64,000 bases of DNA from Nocardioides jejuensis (lineage in GTDB: Bacteria; Actinomycetota; Actinomycetes; Propionibacteriales; Nocardioidaceae), in the NCBI RefSeq assembly GCF_004337475.1, contig NZ_SJZJ01000012.1, positions 1-64,000 on the forward strand, read 5' to 3'. The position numbers were made by a program, and so were the translations under genes. The notes under the pieces were generated by a model. That model was not told where the DNA came from. It saw only the letters and a list, made by a program, of their open reading frames with translations, and made no database searches. Shown piece after piece: positions 1 through 7,437 of the stretch (position 1 is the first letter of the stretch; the number at the start of each line of letters is the position of its first letter).

Positions 1-158
1 ACGTCGCGGTCCTCGACGGCTTCGATGAGACCGCGGATCTGGGCGCGAGCTTCGGTGAGGCGGGCGCACTGGGTGACCCCGACGCCATCGACGTCGAGGA
101 CCCACCAGTTGCCTTCGCGCTCGGCGGTGGCGGTGTAGGCGTTCACTGGGGCATCCAT
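1..158 (-). CDS. hicB: HicB-family antitoxin (partial, runs off the window)
   Basis: The reading frame starts at the ATG at 158-156 and is open to the window edge (52 codons visible). The visible protein begins MDAPVNAYTATAERE and continues with a WWVLDVDGVGVTQ stretch and a helix rich in A, R and E. This is the usual layout of the N-terminal partial RNase-H-like fold of HicB antitoxins, which bind and neutralise HicA and repress their own promoter. The start overlaps the end of hicA by 16 nt, as expected for translationally coupled toxin-antitoxin genes. The C-terminal DNA-binding part is outside the window, so its type (HTH or RHH) cannot be seen. The HicB call depends partly on the neighbouring HicA. 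Confidence 0.7.
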   Translation of the reverse strand, partial: MDAPVNAYTATAEREGNWWVLDVDGVGVTQCARLTEARAQIRGLIEAVEDRD

Positions 159-355
159 CCTTCCGGGAGACACGAGAGTTGCTTGATGAGGCTGCGGCAC
201 ACTCCGGCGGTGATCTCGCGGTGCCTCGGGACCGGGCCCATGTGCTTGCCGCAGGGGCAGGCGAAGACTTCGTGGTCGCCGCGGTCGCGAAGGCGGGTGC
301 ATCCGTTCGCGAGGAGCGCCTTGACCAGTTCGGCTCGCTTCGTGGGCTTGATCAT
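143..355 (-). CDS. hicA: HicA-family mRNA interferase toxin
   Basis: This 70-residue basic protein has the short dsRBD-like layout of HicA toxins: an N-terminal helix (KRAELVKALLANGC), then a strand-loop with the catalytic-type histidine in RGDHEVF (the family usually has GSH or GDH followed by a hydrophobic residue and F), and a C-terminal helix ITAGVCRSLIKQL. HicA toxins cleave mRNA in a ribosome-independent manner until bound by HicB. An added feature is the CPCGKH segment, which carries two cysteines. The gene is first in the operon and overlaps hicB. The ATG lies 6 nt after a good -10 box, so the message is probably leaderless. Confidence 0.8.
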   Translation of the reverse strand: MIKPTKRAELVKALLANGCTRLRDRGDHEVFACPCGKHMGPVPRHREITAGVCRSLIKQLSCLPEGWMPQ

Positions 356-361
356 GAGATT

Positions 362-402
362 AGTCTAGGGTGCCTTTACTTTCAAGTCAAGCCACCCTAG
401 AC
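362..402 (-). promoter_or_regulatory. hicAB promoter with palindromic operator
   Basis: Read on the minus strand, TTGACT (390-385) and TAGACT (367-362) are separated by exactly 17 nt, and the hicA ATG follows 6 nt later. The promoter is bracketed by a perfect 10-bp inverted repeat, GTCTAGGGTG and CACCCTAGAC (363-372 and 393-402, spacer 20 nt). One arm covers the -10 box. This is the expected place for HicB autorepression; the assignment to HicB is inference. Confidence 0.7.
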
Positions 403-455
403 GTTTTTCGGAAGGATTCCGAAGTTCTGTCGGCAGCCCCTGATCCACTATCCCC

Positions 456-704
456 ATGCTCACCGTCCTCGACCACATGACCCTCCGCTTCGAGGAGCGT
501 CACTGGCGGTTCGCCGGCGCGAAGGCTGAGGCAATTCGGGAGCAGTTCGGCGAGAGCATCACGCGCTACTACCAGCGGCTCGATGCGCTCATCAGGCAGC
601 CCGAGGCCCTTGCCACCTACCCACAGACGGTCCGTCGACTCAACCGACTCCGCGATGCCAGACGTGGAGCGCGCACAGTGGGCGAGGTCTCACCCGCTCG
701 GTAG
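456..704 (+). CDS. DUF3263 family small protein
   Basis: The 82-residue product matches the actinobacterial DUF3263 pattern: a start MLTVLDHMTLRFEERHW, then FAGAKAEAIREQFG, then TRYYQRLDALI and a basic C-terminus. Members are short, helical, cytoplasmic proteins of unknown function that are widespread in actinobacteria. The central helix-turn-helix-like segment (roughly residues 22-50) suggests nucleic-acid binding, but this is not demonstrated. The gene stands alone, 100 bp from hicA and divergent from it. No Shine-Dalgarno sequence is visible. A CACTAT element sits 4 nt before the ATG, so initiation may be leaderless. Confidence 0.7.
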   Translation: MLTVLDHMTLRFEERHWRFAGAKAEAIREQFGESITRYYQRLDALIRQPEALATYPQTVRRLNRLRDARRGARTVGEVSPAR

Positions 705-714
705 TGTCGTCCCC

Positions 715-1206
715 ATGGTTGCGCACTTCACTCACCCGGCTGTCCCGTCACTCCACAAGAGGCTCGACCGCGAAGCCAGTCACCGTTTCGCAGTGATCGT
801 TTTCGCACAGGGGGACGGCTACGGCTTCGGGGTCGTTGAAGGAGCCACCGGCGAGTGCCTTGCCTGGGACGGCCTCTACTACGACGAGAGCCTGCCGACC
901 ACGACGCCGCTCGACCAGATCCAGTGGGACGAGTGGGACGACATGAGTTCGAAGCTCGTGTTCAACACGCAGCGCGACTGGTTCGCCGGCCCCCTCGGAG
1001 AGTGGATGATGCCGACCTACAGCCTGGCCAAGGAGGCAGCAGAGCTGGTGAGCCTGTGGGGAAGCGACCCAAAGGAGGACGGCCGGCACCTGGGCGGCTC
1101 GAGCCTCCGTTGCTACGTCCCGATCACGGACGAGACGGCATTCACCGAGTACCTCGACGCCGCCGAGAAGCGGCGCGAGGGCATTCGTGCGCGATTCTCC
1201 GAGTAG
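715..1206 (+). CDS. hypothetical protein, possible element cargo
   Basis: I do not recognise this 163-residue acidic, soluble protein. It contains no signal peptide or membrane segment; visible features are an FAVIVFAQGDGYGFGVVEGATG strand-rich start (residues about 22-43), many tryptophans and a basic C-terminus KRREGIRARFSE. The ATG at 715 was chosen over upstream in-frame codons because TAGTGT lies exactly 7 nt before it, a spacing seen at other likely leaderless starts here, and because longer versions would overlap the DUF3263 gene. The stop codon directly abuts the 3' end of the convergent tRNA gene. It lies in the presumed integrated segment. Confidence 0.6.
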   Translation: MVAHFTHPAVPSLHKRLDREASHRFAVIVFAQGDGYGFGVVEGATGECLAWDGLYYDESLPTTTPLDQIQWDEWDDMSSKLVFNTQRDWFAGPLGEWMMPTYSLAKEAAELVSLWGSDPKEDGRHLGGSSLRCYVPITDETAFTEYLDAAEKRREGIRARFSE

Positions 1207-1280
1207 TAGGCCAGGTGGGACTTGAACCCACGCGTGGACGATTATGAGTCGTCTGCTCTAACCGGCTGAGCTACTGGCCC
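1207..1280 (-). tRNA. tRNA with CAT anticodon (elongator Met or Ile2)
   Basis: The minus strand folds into a complete cloverleaf. The acceptor arms are at 1280-1274 and 1214-1208 with the discriminator A at 1207; the first pair is a G-U wobble. The D arm contains AGCTCAGCCGGTTAGAGC, the anticodon loop is CTCATAA (anticodon at 1246-1244), and the T arm is GTGGG-TTCAAGT-CCCAC. No CCA is encoded. CAT anticodons serve both elongator methionine and, when lysidine-modified, isoleucine-AUA, and I cannot separate these by eye. The G-U end pair and TTCAAGT loop differ from the tRNA-Asn in this window. It lies next to a disrupted relative at 1368-1411. Confidence 0.9.
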
Positions 1281-1310
1281 GTGGAGTGTCGGAGCCTACC
1301 GCGAAGGCGT

Positions 1311-1330
1311 GTTGCTCCCCAGTTGCTCCC
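1311..1330. repeat. direct repeat GTTGCTCCC x2, possible integrase arm sites
   Basis: GTTGCTCCC occurs at 1311-1319 and again at 1322-1330, 11 bp apart (about one helical turn), roughly 40 bp from the breakpoint of the disrupted tRNA. Two short direct repeats at this distance from a tRNA core are what arm-type binding sites of a tyrosine integrase look like. No integrase gene is in the window, so this is inference. Confidence 0.4.
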
Positions 1331-1367
1331 TGACGGGACGTCCACGCAGGTCAGGGCAGGTGAGTCC

Positions 1368-1411
1368 AAGGATTATGAGTTCTCTGCTCTAACCGACTGA
1401 GCTACCGGCCC
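1368..1411 (-). pseudogene. 5' half of a disrupted CAT-anticodon tRNA (likely attachment-site scar)
   Basis: Reading the minus strand from 1411, the sequence has a tRNA 5' acceptor strand GGGCCGG, a D arm AGCTCAGTCGGTTAGAGC and an anticodon loop CTCATAA (anticodon at 1377-1375). After the following CCTTGG it has no T arm and no 3' acceptor strand. It agrees with the intact tRNA at 1207-1280 over most of this stretch. The homology stops just after the anticodon loop, a common crossover point for tyrosine-integrase elements. The most direct reading is a host tRNA cut by integration and not rebuilt by the element. Confidence 0.7.
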
Positions 1412-1718
1412 GCACGCCACGGCGTACAGGGAAAAGATAAAGGTGCCCGCCTGGCGGCCGGCACACCCCATGTGATGTCGGACGAGGGACGGCGGACACC
1501 GGCGCCTGATCCTGGGAGGGAGGGACGGATCTGGCGCGTTCCCTGCACGCTCAACGAGGGAGCGCCCGACCGGTTACGCCATCGCGCGACGGATCCTGTG
1601 AGCCGCCTCACGGCCGTGAGTGACTAACCGTTCAACTATCCACTCGTTAAGAAAATTCGGTCGGCTCGGGAGGCCTCACCCCATGCACCTGCGTGCACGT
1701 CTCTTCGGAGAGGTGCGC
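1412..1718. other. intergenic region upstream of the surface protein gene
   Basis: No convincing gene is visible in these roughly 300 bases. The first 200 bases are GC-rich without recognisable signals. A short AT-rich pocket at about 1626-1660 (containing TTAAGAAAAT) is the most likely promoter area for the gene at 1719. A purine-rich GGAGAGG at 1707-1713 is its ribosome binding site. A small hairpin (TCTC / GAGA around 1700-1712) overlaps that site. Confidence 0.45.
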
Positions 1719-3554
1719 GTGCCTACGAAAGGCTCTCCCTTGCGCCGCAACCTCTCGGCCGTGGCAGCGCTCGCGCTGGCCGGCTCCGCCGCCTTCGCGG
1801 CTGCCGGCCCCGCGTCCGCCGCCACGCTTCCCGCGCCGTACTCCGCCGACGGTCACGCCGACCTGGTGAACCTCAAGGCGACTCTGCTCACCAACACCCT
1901 CGCCAACGCCTACGTGGCCCACTCCGAGGTCGTGACCAAGAGCCAGGGCGGCATCGTCGACCGCGAGGGCAACCCGGTGAAGGCGGGCACCCGGACCCAC
2001 GCTGTCGCCTCCAACGTCAACGTGCAGGTCGCGAGCAACAACCCGGCCATCCAGACGGACGCCACCATCGCGGACTCCCCCGCCCCGGTCGACCCGGCCG
2101 CCAAGACGCTGCTGCCGGTCAACCTGTCTCCGCTGGCCAACGTCGGCGTGATCACCGGTGACGTGCGCTCCAACTACGTCTCCGACACCGTGTGCCCGAC
2201 CAACAACATCCTGGGCACCTCCCGCACGGACGTCGCGGGCGTCAGCGTCCTCGGCCTGACCGGCGCCGGCCTCCCGGCTCCGGTCCTCGCGGCCCTCCCG
2301 ACGCAGCTCAAGTCGGCGCTGGTCAACGTCGGCGCGTCGTACGTCGACACCAAGAACGAGCTCGTCGGCACCGCGGTCAAGTCGACCTCGCAGATGAGCA
2401 TCGCCCCGGTGGGCCTGCTCGGCGGCCTCGTGACCGTCGAGGTCGCGAACCCGGTCACCATGACCGCGCAGTCGGCCGGCCCGGGCACCGAGAAGACGAC
2501 CTGGTCGAACCCGACCGCCGTCGTCAAGGTGGGCGGCACCAAGGTCGTCACCCTCGACACCACCAACTCCGGCACGATGATCCCGGTCCCGGTCAACCTG
2601 GGTCTTGCGAACGTCGACCTCAAGGTCGGCCTCTTCAAGCCGACCTCCTCGACGTCGGGTGGCACCGCCTCGATCGGCTCGGGCGCCGTGCTCCAGCTCG
2701 ACCTGAACGTCAAGCTCCTCGGCACGCAGCTGGTCAACCTGCACCTCGGCGCGGGCCAGATGGACGCCAAGGCGACCGCCCCGACCGGCGGCGTCGAGTG
2801 CACCGCCACCTCGGGTGGCGGCAGCACCGGCGGGACCGACACCGACGGTGACGGCCTCACGGACGCGCAGGAGCAGCAGCTCGGCACGGACCCGAAGAAC
2901 GCCGACACCGACGGCGACGGCCTGACCGACGGCCAGGAGGTCAACACCTACGGCACCGACCCGCTCAAGGCGGACACCGACGGTGACGGCCTCAAGGACG
3001 GCGCCGAGGTCAACACGTACGGCACCGACCCGAAGGACGCCGACACGGACAACGGCGGCGTCCCGGACGGCGTCGAGGTCCACAACGGCAACGACCCGCT
3101 CGACCCGGCCGACGACCAGGCCCTCCTCGACCCGAACGCGGACCCGGACCACGACGGTCTGACCAACGCGCAGGAGAAGCAGCACGGCACCGACCCGTTC
3201 GACGCCGACACGGACAACGACGGCCTCAAGGACGGCGCCGAGGTCAAGCTGGGCACCGACCCGACGGACCCTGACACCGACAACGACGGCCTCAAGGACG
3301 GCGCCGAGGTCAACACCTACGGCACCGACCCGCTCGACGCCGACACGGACAACGGTGGCGTCAACGACGGCACCGAGGTCAAGCACGGCACCGACCCGCT
3401 CGACGGTTCCGACGACCACGCCACGGGTGGTGAGTCCAGCAACCACGGCGGTCTGCCGATGACCGGCGCCACCATCGGCCTGGGCGCCCTGATCGCCGCG
3501 ATCGTCGCGACCGTGGCCGGCTTCTTCGTGGCCCGGAAGCGCCGCACCGCCTGA
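1719..3554 (+). CDS. LPxTG-anchored surface protein with anchor-P-like domain and thrombospondin-3-type calcium repeats
   Basis: The product is a secreted protein covalently attached to the cell wall. The GTG at 1719 is preferred because GGAGAGG lies 5 nt upstream and because it gives a compact signal peptide (basic PTKGSPLRR, hydrophobic core, cleavage after PASA). Residues about 35-365 form a strand-rich domain resembling actinobacterial choice-of-anchor P proteins. Residues about 373-570 are tandem DxDxDGLxDxxE calcium-binding repeats of the thrombospondin type 3 kind. The C-terminus is a full sorting signal: LPMTG (about 579-583), a hydrophobic helix and RKRR. The convergent neighbour encodes a class E sortase, a plausible anchoring enzyme. 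The paralogous N-terminal domain recurs at 7438. Confidence 0.85.
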   Translation: MPTKGSPLRRNLSAVAALALAGSAAFAAAGPASAATLPAPYSADGHADLVNLKATLLTNTLANAYVAHSEVVTKSQGGIVDREGNPVKAGTRTHAVASNVNVQVASNNPAIQTDATIADSPAPVDPAAKTLLPVNLSPLANVGVITGDVRSNYVSDTVCPTNNILGTSRTDVAGVSVLGLTGAGLPAPVLAALPTQLKSALVNVGASYVDTKNELVGTAVKSTSQMSIAPVGLLGGLVTVEVANPVTMTAQSAGPGTEKTTWSNPTAVVKVGGTKVVTLDTTNSGTMIPVPVNLGLANVDLKVGLFKPTSSTSGGTASIGSGAVLQLDLNVKLLGTQLVNLHLGAGQMDAKATAPTGGVECTATSGGGSTGGTDTDGDGLTDAQEQQLGTDPKNADTDGDGLTDGQEVNTYGTDPLKADTDGDGLKDGAEVNTYGTDPKDADTDNGGVPDGVEVHNGNDPLDPADDQALLDPNADPDHDGLTNAQEKQHGTDPFDADTDNDGLKDGAEVKLGTDPTDPDTDNDGLKDGAEVNTYGTDPLDADTDNGGVNDGTEVKHGTDPLDGSDDHATGGESSNHGGLPMTGATIGLGALIAAIVATVAGFFVARKRRTA

Positions 3555-3566
3555 TCCACCGCAGTA

Positions 3567-3607
3567 CGACGAGAGCCGCGCACCCCATCGGTGCGCGGCT
3601 CTTGTCG
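3567..3607. terminator. bidirectional hairpin terminator
   Basis: An 18-bp stem (3567-3584 with 3590-3607, a single G-T pair) and a 5-nt loop lie between the convergent surface-protein gene and the sortase gene. The structure is symmetric, so it can end transcription from both sides. Confidence 0.8.
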
Positions 3608-3611
3608 TTGG

Positions 3612-4250
3612 TCAGGAGGTCTTCTGCTTCACCTTCTGCAGCTCGCCGAAGACCGCGAGCCGCCAGTCGGAGTGGAAGAGCTCAGCGCAGGTCACCATCG
3701 TGATCAACCGCTGGCCGGGCTTCTGCGGAGGCTCGACTCCCCCGGGCTCCGGATTGTGCGGCAGCTTGTCCATGACCCAGCCGCCGTCCGAGAAGCTGAC
3801 GCGGAGGGCATCGCCTCGCGTGATCAGCCGGTAGGTGTAGATCCGCGTGCGGGTCTCGATGCTGACGGTGTCGCCGGGGCGCAGGTCGGGCATGTGGCGC
3901 AGCGGCTCGTTGCGCGTCGTCCGGTGCGCGATGATCACGAAGTTGCCCTGCTCACCCACCTTGGCCGAGTCGATGATGTGGCCGAATCCCGCGTGCAGCG
4001 CGTCGTATCCGGTGAACTCCATGAGCGGGATCGCATAGTCCTTGCCGAACCGCGGGATGCGGACGAGGCCGTCCACGGTCCCCCACTTCACGTGGGGTTC
4101 CTTGCCGTGCGCCCAGGCTTCGCGCGTCTCGGTACGGACCTGCTGCTGGATGCGCGCGGACTGCCAGTCGGTCCCCCAGAACTGCCAGCCGATGTAGCCG
4201 AGTCCGGACAGGCCAGCGAGGATCAGCACCACACCGATCAGACGACGCAT
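3612..4250 (-). CDS. class E sortase
   Basis: This 212-residue membrane-anchored transpeptidase has one N-terminal membrane helix (LIGVVLILAGLSGLGYIGWQF) and a sortase domain outside the cell. The catalytic histidine is in IIAHRTT, the cysteine in TMVTCAEL, and the arginine probably in FHSDWRLAVFG. Sortases cut the sorting motif after Thr and join the protein to the cell-wall peptide. Class E enzymes of actinobacteria anchor surface proteins and pili. The obvious substrate is the LPMTG protein encoded convergently next door. A GAGGGG ribosome binding site precedes the ATG. Confidence 0.88.
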   Translation of the reverse strand: MRRLIGVVLILAGLSGLGYIGWQFWGTDWQSARIQQQVRTETREAWAHGKEPHVKWGTVDGLVRIPRFGKDYAIPLMEFTGYDALHAGFGHIIDSAKVGEQGNFVIIAHRTTRNEPLRHMPDLRPGDTVSIETRTRIYTYRLITRGDALRVSFSDGGWVMDKLPHNPEPGGVEPPQKPGQRLITMVTCAELFHSDWRLAVFGELQKVKQKTS

Positions 4251-4352
4251 GTGTCCCCCTCAGACTTCACGACCCGACCAGCGTAGCCGCGCCGGCCTTG
4301 TCTGAAATGAGAACCACCTCCAGCCCGTGGTGCGGACTGGAGGCGGTGGTGG

Positions 4353-4425
4353 CTCCCCCGGCTGGACTCGAACCAGCAACCCTTCGATTAACAGTCGAAT
4401 GCTCTGCCAATTGAGCTACAGGGGA
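4353..4425 (-). tRNA. tRNA-Asn (GTT)
   Basis: The minus strand gives a complete 73-nt cloverleaf: acceptor TCCCCTG paired with CGGGGGA, D arm AGCTCAATTGGCAGAGC, anticodon loop CTGTTAA with GTT anticodon, T arm GCTGG-TTCGAGT-CCAGC and discriminator G. No CCA is encoded. The gene sits alone between the sortase and dnaG genes. Confidence 0.97.
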
Positions 4426-4489
4426 ATGCTTTGCAGCGGGCGAAACCATAGCAACCACCCGGCCCCGCGATGAAATCGGGGTGTCGGTT

Positions 4490-6400
4490 TCAGCTGCCGA
4501 GAGTGCCTTCGCGCAGGGTCCGGCGGCGTTGCTCGAGCGCCATCAATTCCTGGAACATCCGGTTGTACTCCACCGGGTCCTGCTGTGGGCTCGTGCGCTG
4601 CAGCCGCGACTTCACGTCGGCGATCCGGCGGGCAGCGCTGAGCTCGAGCAACTTGTTGACGTGGAGCACGACGTACGCCGTGTCGGGCTCGCGCGGCGAC
4701 AGCACCGGCTCGACGGCGAGGGCGCTCAGCGCAGCCATGGCGAGCGGGTCGGTGATCCGGTCGCGCAGCCCGGCAGGCCAGCTCGCGTCGGAGGCGCCCG
4801 CGGCGGCACCGCCGGACGCGGCAACGGCCTGCCACACCCCGGCGTACGTCGGGTGCGTGAAGTCGTGGACGGTGACGTCGCGGGCCGCGTTGGCCACCGC
4901 CGCGGGGTGCTGCAGGACGAGCTTCAGCGTCTCCCGCTCGAGCGTGAAGCGCGGGTCGCGGAGGTTGGGCACGGGCGGTGCGGCCGGCGCGGCCTGCGCC
5001 TGCGGAGCGGCGGGAGCGGCCTGACGCGCACCGGTGTCACGTCCTCCTGGCTCACGGCCTCCGCCCTTCGCGGCGCGCGCCGACGCGCGGCGTACCTCCG
5101 AGCGGGCCTCGTCGACGTCGATGCCGATGGAGGCAGCCAGCTCGCGGGTGAACGCCTCGACCTTGGACTTGTCGCGGACCGAGGAGACCAGGCGTGCCGC
5201 CTCGCGCAGCGCATCGACCCGGCCGTCGGCGCGGTCGAGGTCATAGCGGGTGAGCACGTTGCCGAGCACGAACCGGTAGAGCGGGGTGCGACCCGAGATG
5301 AGCTCGCGGACGGCCTCGTCGCCCTTGGCCAGACGGAGGTCGCACGGGTCCATGCCCGACGGCTCGACCGCGACGTAGGTCTGCGAGACGAAGTTCTGGT
5401 CGCCGCCGAAGGCCCGGAGGGCGGCCTTCTGCCCGGCAGCATCGCCGTCGAAGGTGAAGATCACTTCGCCGCGCAGCTCGCCGTGGTCGCCCATGAAGCG
5501 CCGCAGCACCCGCGCGTGATCGTCACCGAACGCCGTGCCGCACGTCGCCACTGCCGTGCCGACGCCGGCGAGGTGACAGGCCATCACGTCGGTGTAGCCC
5601 TCGACGATCACGGCCTGGGAGGAACGGCCGATCTCCTTGCGCGCCATGTCGAGGCCGTAGAGGACGTGCGACTTCTTGTAGATCGGCGTCTCGGAGGTGT
5701 TGAGGTACTTCGCCTCGATCCGGTCGTCCTCGAAGATCCGGCGGGCACCGAAGCCGATGACCTCGCCGCTGGCCTCGCGGATCGGCCAGAGCAAGCGGCC
5801 GCGGAACTTGTCGTAGTGCGAGCGCCCGAGCCCTACCAGGCCACCGGCGACGAGCTCGTCGGCGCTGAAGCCCTTCTGGCGCAGGTGGCGGAAGAGCACC
5901 TCACCACCGCGCGGCGCGAAGCCGACACCGAACGTCGCCGCAGCGTCCTGGTCGAAGCCACGCGAGCCGAGGAACTGCCGGGCCGCGAGCGCATCGGGAG
6001 TCGTGAGCTGGTCGACGTAGAACTCGGCGGCGAGCCGGTGCGCCTCGATCAGTCGACCGCGGGCCGGGCCGCGTGGGCCCTGCGGGACATCGCCCTCCTC
6101 GCGCCGCAGCTGGATGCCGGTCTTGTCGGCCAGTCGCTCGACCGCCTCGGTGAAGGTCAGGCCGTCGATCTTCATCAGGAAGTTGATGACGTCGCCGCCC
6201 TCGCCGCACCCGAAGCAGTGGAAGAAGCCCCGGCTCGGCGTGACGTGGAACGACGCGGACTTCTCGTCATGGAAGGGGCACAGGCCCTTCATCGAGCCGC
6301 CACCGGCGTTGCGGAGCGTGACGTAACCGGACACGACGTCGTCGATCCGCGCCTTCTCACGGACCTCGGCGATGTCCTCGTCTCGGATCCGTCCAGCCAC
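4490..6400 (-). CDS. dnaG: DNA primase
   Basis: DnaG makes the RNA primers that start leading and lagging strands at the replication fork, in contact with the replicative helicase. The 636-residue protein has the CHC2 zinc finger with ligands C41, H44, C62 and C65, the catalytic TOPRIM domain (VIVEGYTDVMACHLAG and later FTFDGDAAGQKAA, residues about 265-345), and a C-terminal helicase-interaction region. A proline/alanine-rich linker (about residues 450-490) separates the catalytic core from the C-terminus, as in other actinobacteria. Length is normal. The gene is transcribed alone, upstream of tRNA-Asn on the same strand. Confidence 0.97.
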   Translation of the reverse strand: MAGRIRDEDIAEVREKARIDDVVSGYVTLRNAGGGSMKGLCPFHDEKSASFHVTPSRGFFHCFGCGEGGDVINFLMKIDGLTFTEAVERLADKTGIQLRREEGDVPQGPRGPARGRLIEAHRLAAEFYVDQLTTPDALAARQFLGSRGFDQDAAATFGVGFAPRGGEVLFRHLRQKGFSADELVAGGLVGLGRSHYDKFRGRLLWPIREASGEVIGFGARRIFEDDRIEAKYLNTSETPIYKKSHVLYGLDMARKEIGRSSQAVIVEGYTDVMACHLAGVGTAVATCGTAFGDDHARVLRRFMGDHGELRGEVIFTFDGDAAGQKAALRAFGGDQNFVSQTYVAVEPSGMDPCDLRLAKGDEAVRELISGRTPLYRFVLGNVLTRYDLDRADGRVDALREAARLVSSVRDKSKVEAFTRELAASIGIDVDEARSEVRRASARAAKGGGREPGGRDTGARQAAPAAPQAQAAPAAPPVPNLRDPRFTLERETLKLVLQHPAAVANAARDVTVHDFTHPTYAGVWQAVAASGGAAAGASDASWPAGLRDRITDPLAMAALSALAVEPVLSPREPDTAYVVLHVNKLLELSAARRIADVKSRLQRTSPQQDPVEYNRMFQELMALEQRRRTLREGTLGS

Positions 6401-6503
6401 GTGCGGAGCCTACACACGGCGGCCTCCGGGCCCCGACCGGGCGAGGCCGCGCGCAAACGCCGAAACCGGCCTTTCCGCGACGATCGTGTGGAAGGATGTA
6501 GGT

Positions 6504-6524
6504 CGGTCCAAAGAGGGTGGACCG
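6504..6524. promoter_or_regulatory. inverted repeat upstream of the L,D-transpeptidase gene
   Basis: CGGTCCA (6504-6510) and TGGACCG (6518-6524) form a perfect 7-bp inverted repeat with a 7-nt spacer, 24 nt before the GTG start. It could be an operator or a leader hairpin. Nothing in the sequence identifies a binding protein. Confidence 0.35.
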
Positions 6525-6547
6525 GACATCTCATGGGGAGTTGACAC

Positions 6548-7345
6548 GTGTCGGGAGCAGCCGGCCGCGGAGCATCGTGGCTGACGTCGGTCGTTGTTGC
6601 CGTCGTCGCATGCGGCCTGCTCGCGTTCGCCATGTTCACCGTGCAGGAACACCAGAAGAACGCCAAGCCGGCCGACTTCGCCGCCGCACTGCGCGACAAG
6701 GGCTACGCGACCACCCACACGCGGACCCCGAAGGCTCCGCACGACCCCTACCCGACCCAGGCGACCACCGGCCTCGTGGTGCACCCCAACCGCACGGTCG
6801 GGCTCTACGCCGAGCCCAACGGCAAGCCGTTCGCCAAGCTCAACCCGATGGAGTTCGGCGACTCGTGGTTCCCCGCGATCGCGCGCGCGGGCGGCTGGCT
6901 GCAGATCATGCTGCCGTCGAAGCCCAACGGCTCGACCGGCTGGGTCCGCGCCGGCTTCATGGCGACCGGCCACACGCCGTACGTGATCCGGGTCCACCTC
7001 AAGAGCACCCAGCTCGAGCTCTACAAGGACCGCGCGCTCATGGGCGCCTGGCGTGTGGCGGTCGGTGCGCCGTCGACGCCGACGCCGACCGGGCGCACGT
7101 TCGTGCTCGGACAGTTCACGGACCCTGCCCAGAGCTTCTCGCCGGTGATCCTCCCGCTGGGCACGCACAGCGCGACCCTCGACAGCTACGGCGGCGGTCC
7201 GGGCACCGTCGCCATCCACGGCTGGAACGATCCCAAGGTCTTCGGCCACCCCGTGAGCCATGGCTGCATCCGGGTGCCGAAGGAGGCGCTCTTCCAGCTG
7301 CGGCAGGTCCCGGTGGGCACTCTCGTGATGATCGACGCGAACTGA
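6548..7345 (+). CDS. L,D-transpeptidase (YkuD domain)
   Basis: This enzyme forms 3-3 cross-links in peptidoglycan or attaches proteins to it, outside the membrane. The 265-residue protein has one N-terminal membrane helix (about residues 12-32), a small SH3-like region (about 70-140, with VVHPNRTVGLYAEPNG), and a C-terminal YkuD domain. The catalytic motif is visible as HGWN followed by SHGCIRV with the nucleophile C240. The GTG start is supported by GGGGAG about 10 nt upstream. It is divergent from dnaG and followed by the anchor-P-like gene, in a cell-wall gene cluster. Confidence 0.92.
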   Translation: MSGAAGRGASWLTSVVVAVVACGLLAFAMFTVQEHQKNAKPADFAAALRDKGYATTHTRTPKAPHDPYPTQATTGLVVHPNRTVGLYAEPNGKPFAKLNPMEFGDSWFPAIARAGGWLQIMLPSKPNGSTGWVRAGFMATGHTPYVIRVHLKSTQLELYKDRALMGAWRVAVGAPSTPTPTGRTFVLGQFTDPAQSFSPVILPLGTHSATLDSYGGGPGTVAIHGWNDPKVFGHPVSHGCIRVPKEALFQLRQVPVGTLVMIDAN

Positions 7346-7384
7346 ACGAAAAACCTGTGACAATCAACCGTCACGAAACGGACC

Positions 7385-7413
7385 TTGCTCCGTTGTCCAG
7401 ACAGAGCTTATGA
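7385..7413 (+). promoter_or_regulatory. candidate promoter of the anchor-P-like gene
   Basis: TTGCTC (7385-7390) and TTATGA (7408-7413) are separated by exactly 17 nt, 24 nt before the ATG at 7438. The boxes are imperfect. An AACGGA / TCCGTT inverted repeat overlaps the upstream box. Confidence 0.35.
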
Positions 7414-7437
7414 AAAGCAACGAAGGGAACAACCACC

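Noticed and set aside
1368..1411. Second complete tRNA gene
   Set aside because: No T arm or 3' acceptor strand follows the anticodon stem.
1402..1611. Short minus-strand frame in the gap before the surface protein gene
   Set aside because: Arg-rich composition, no ribosome site, and it begins in the disrupted tRNA.
1647..3446. Long minus-strand open frame opposite the surface protein gene
   Set aside because: It is a repeat-rich shadow of the Asp/Gly-rich coding frame, without start signals or recognisable domains.
4481..6544. Long plus-strand open frame opposite dnaG
   Set aside because: DnaG motifs are clear on the minus strand; the frame is a shadow.
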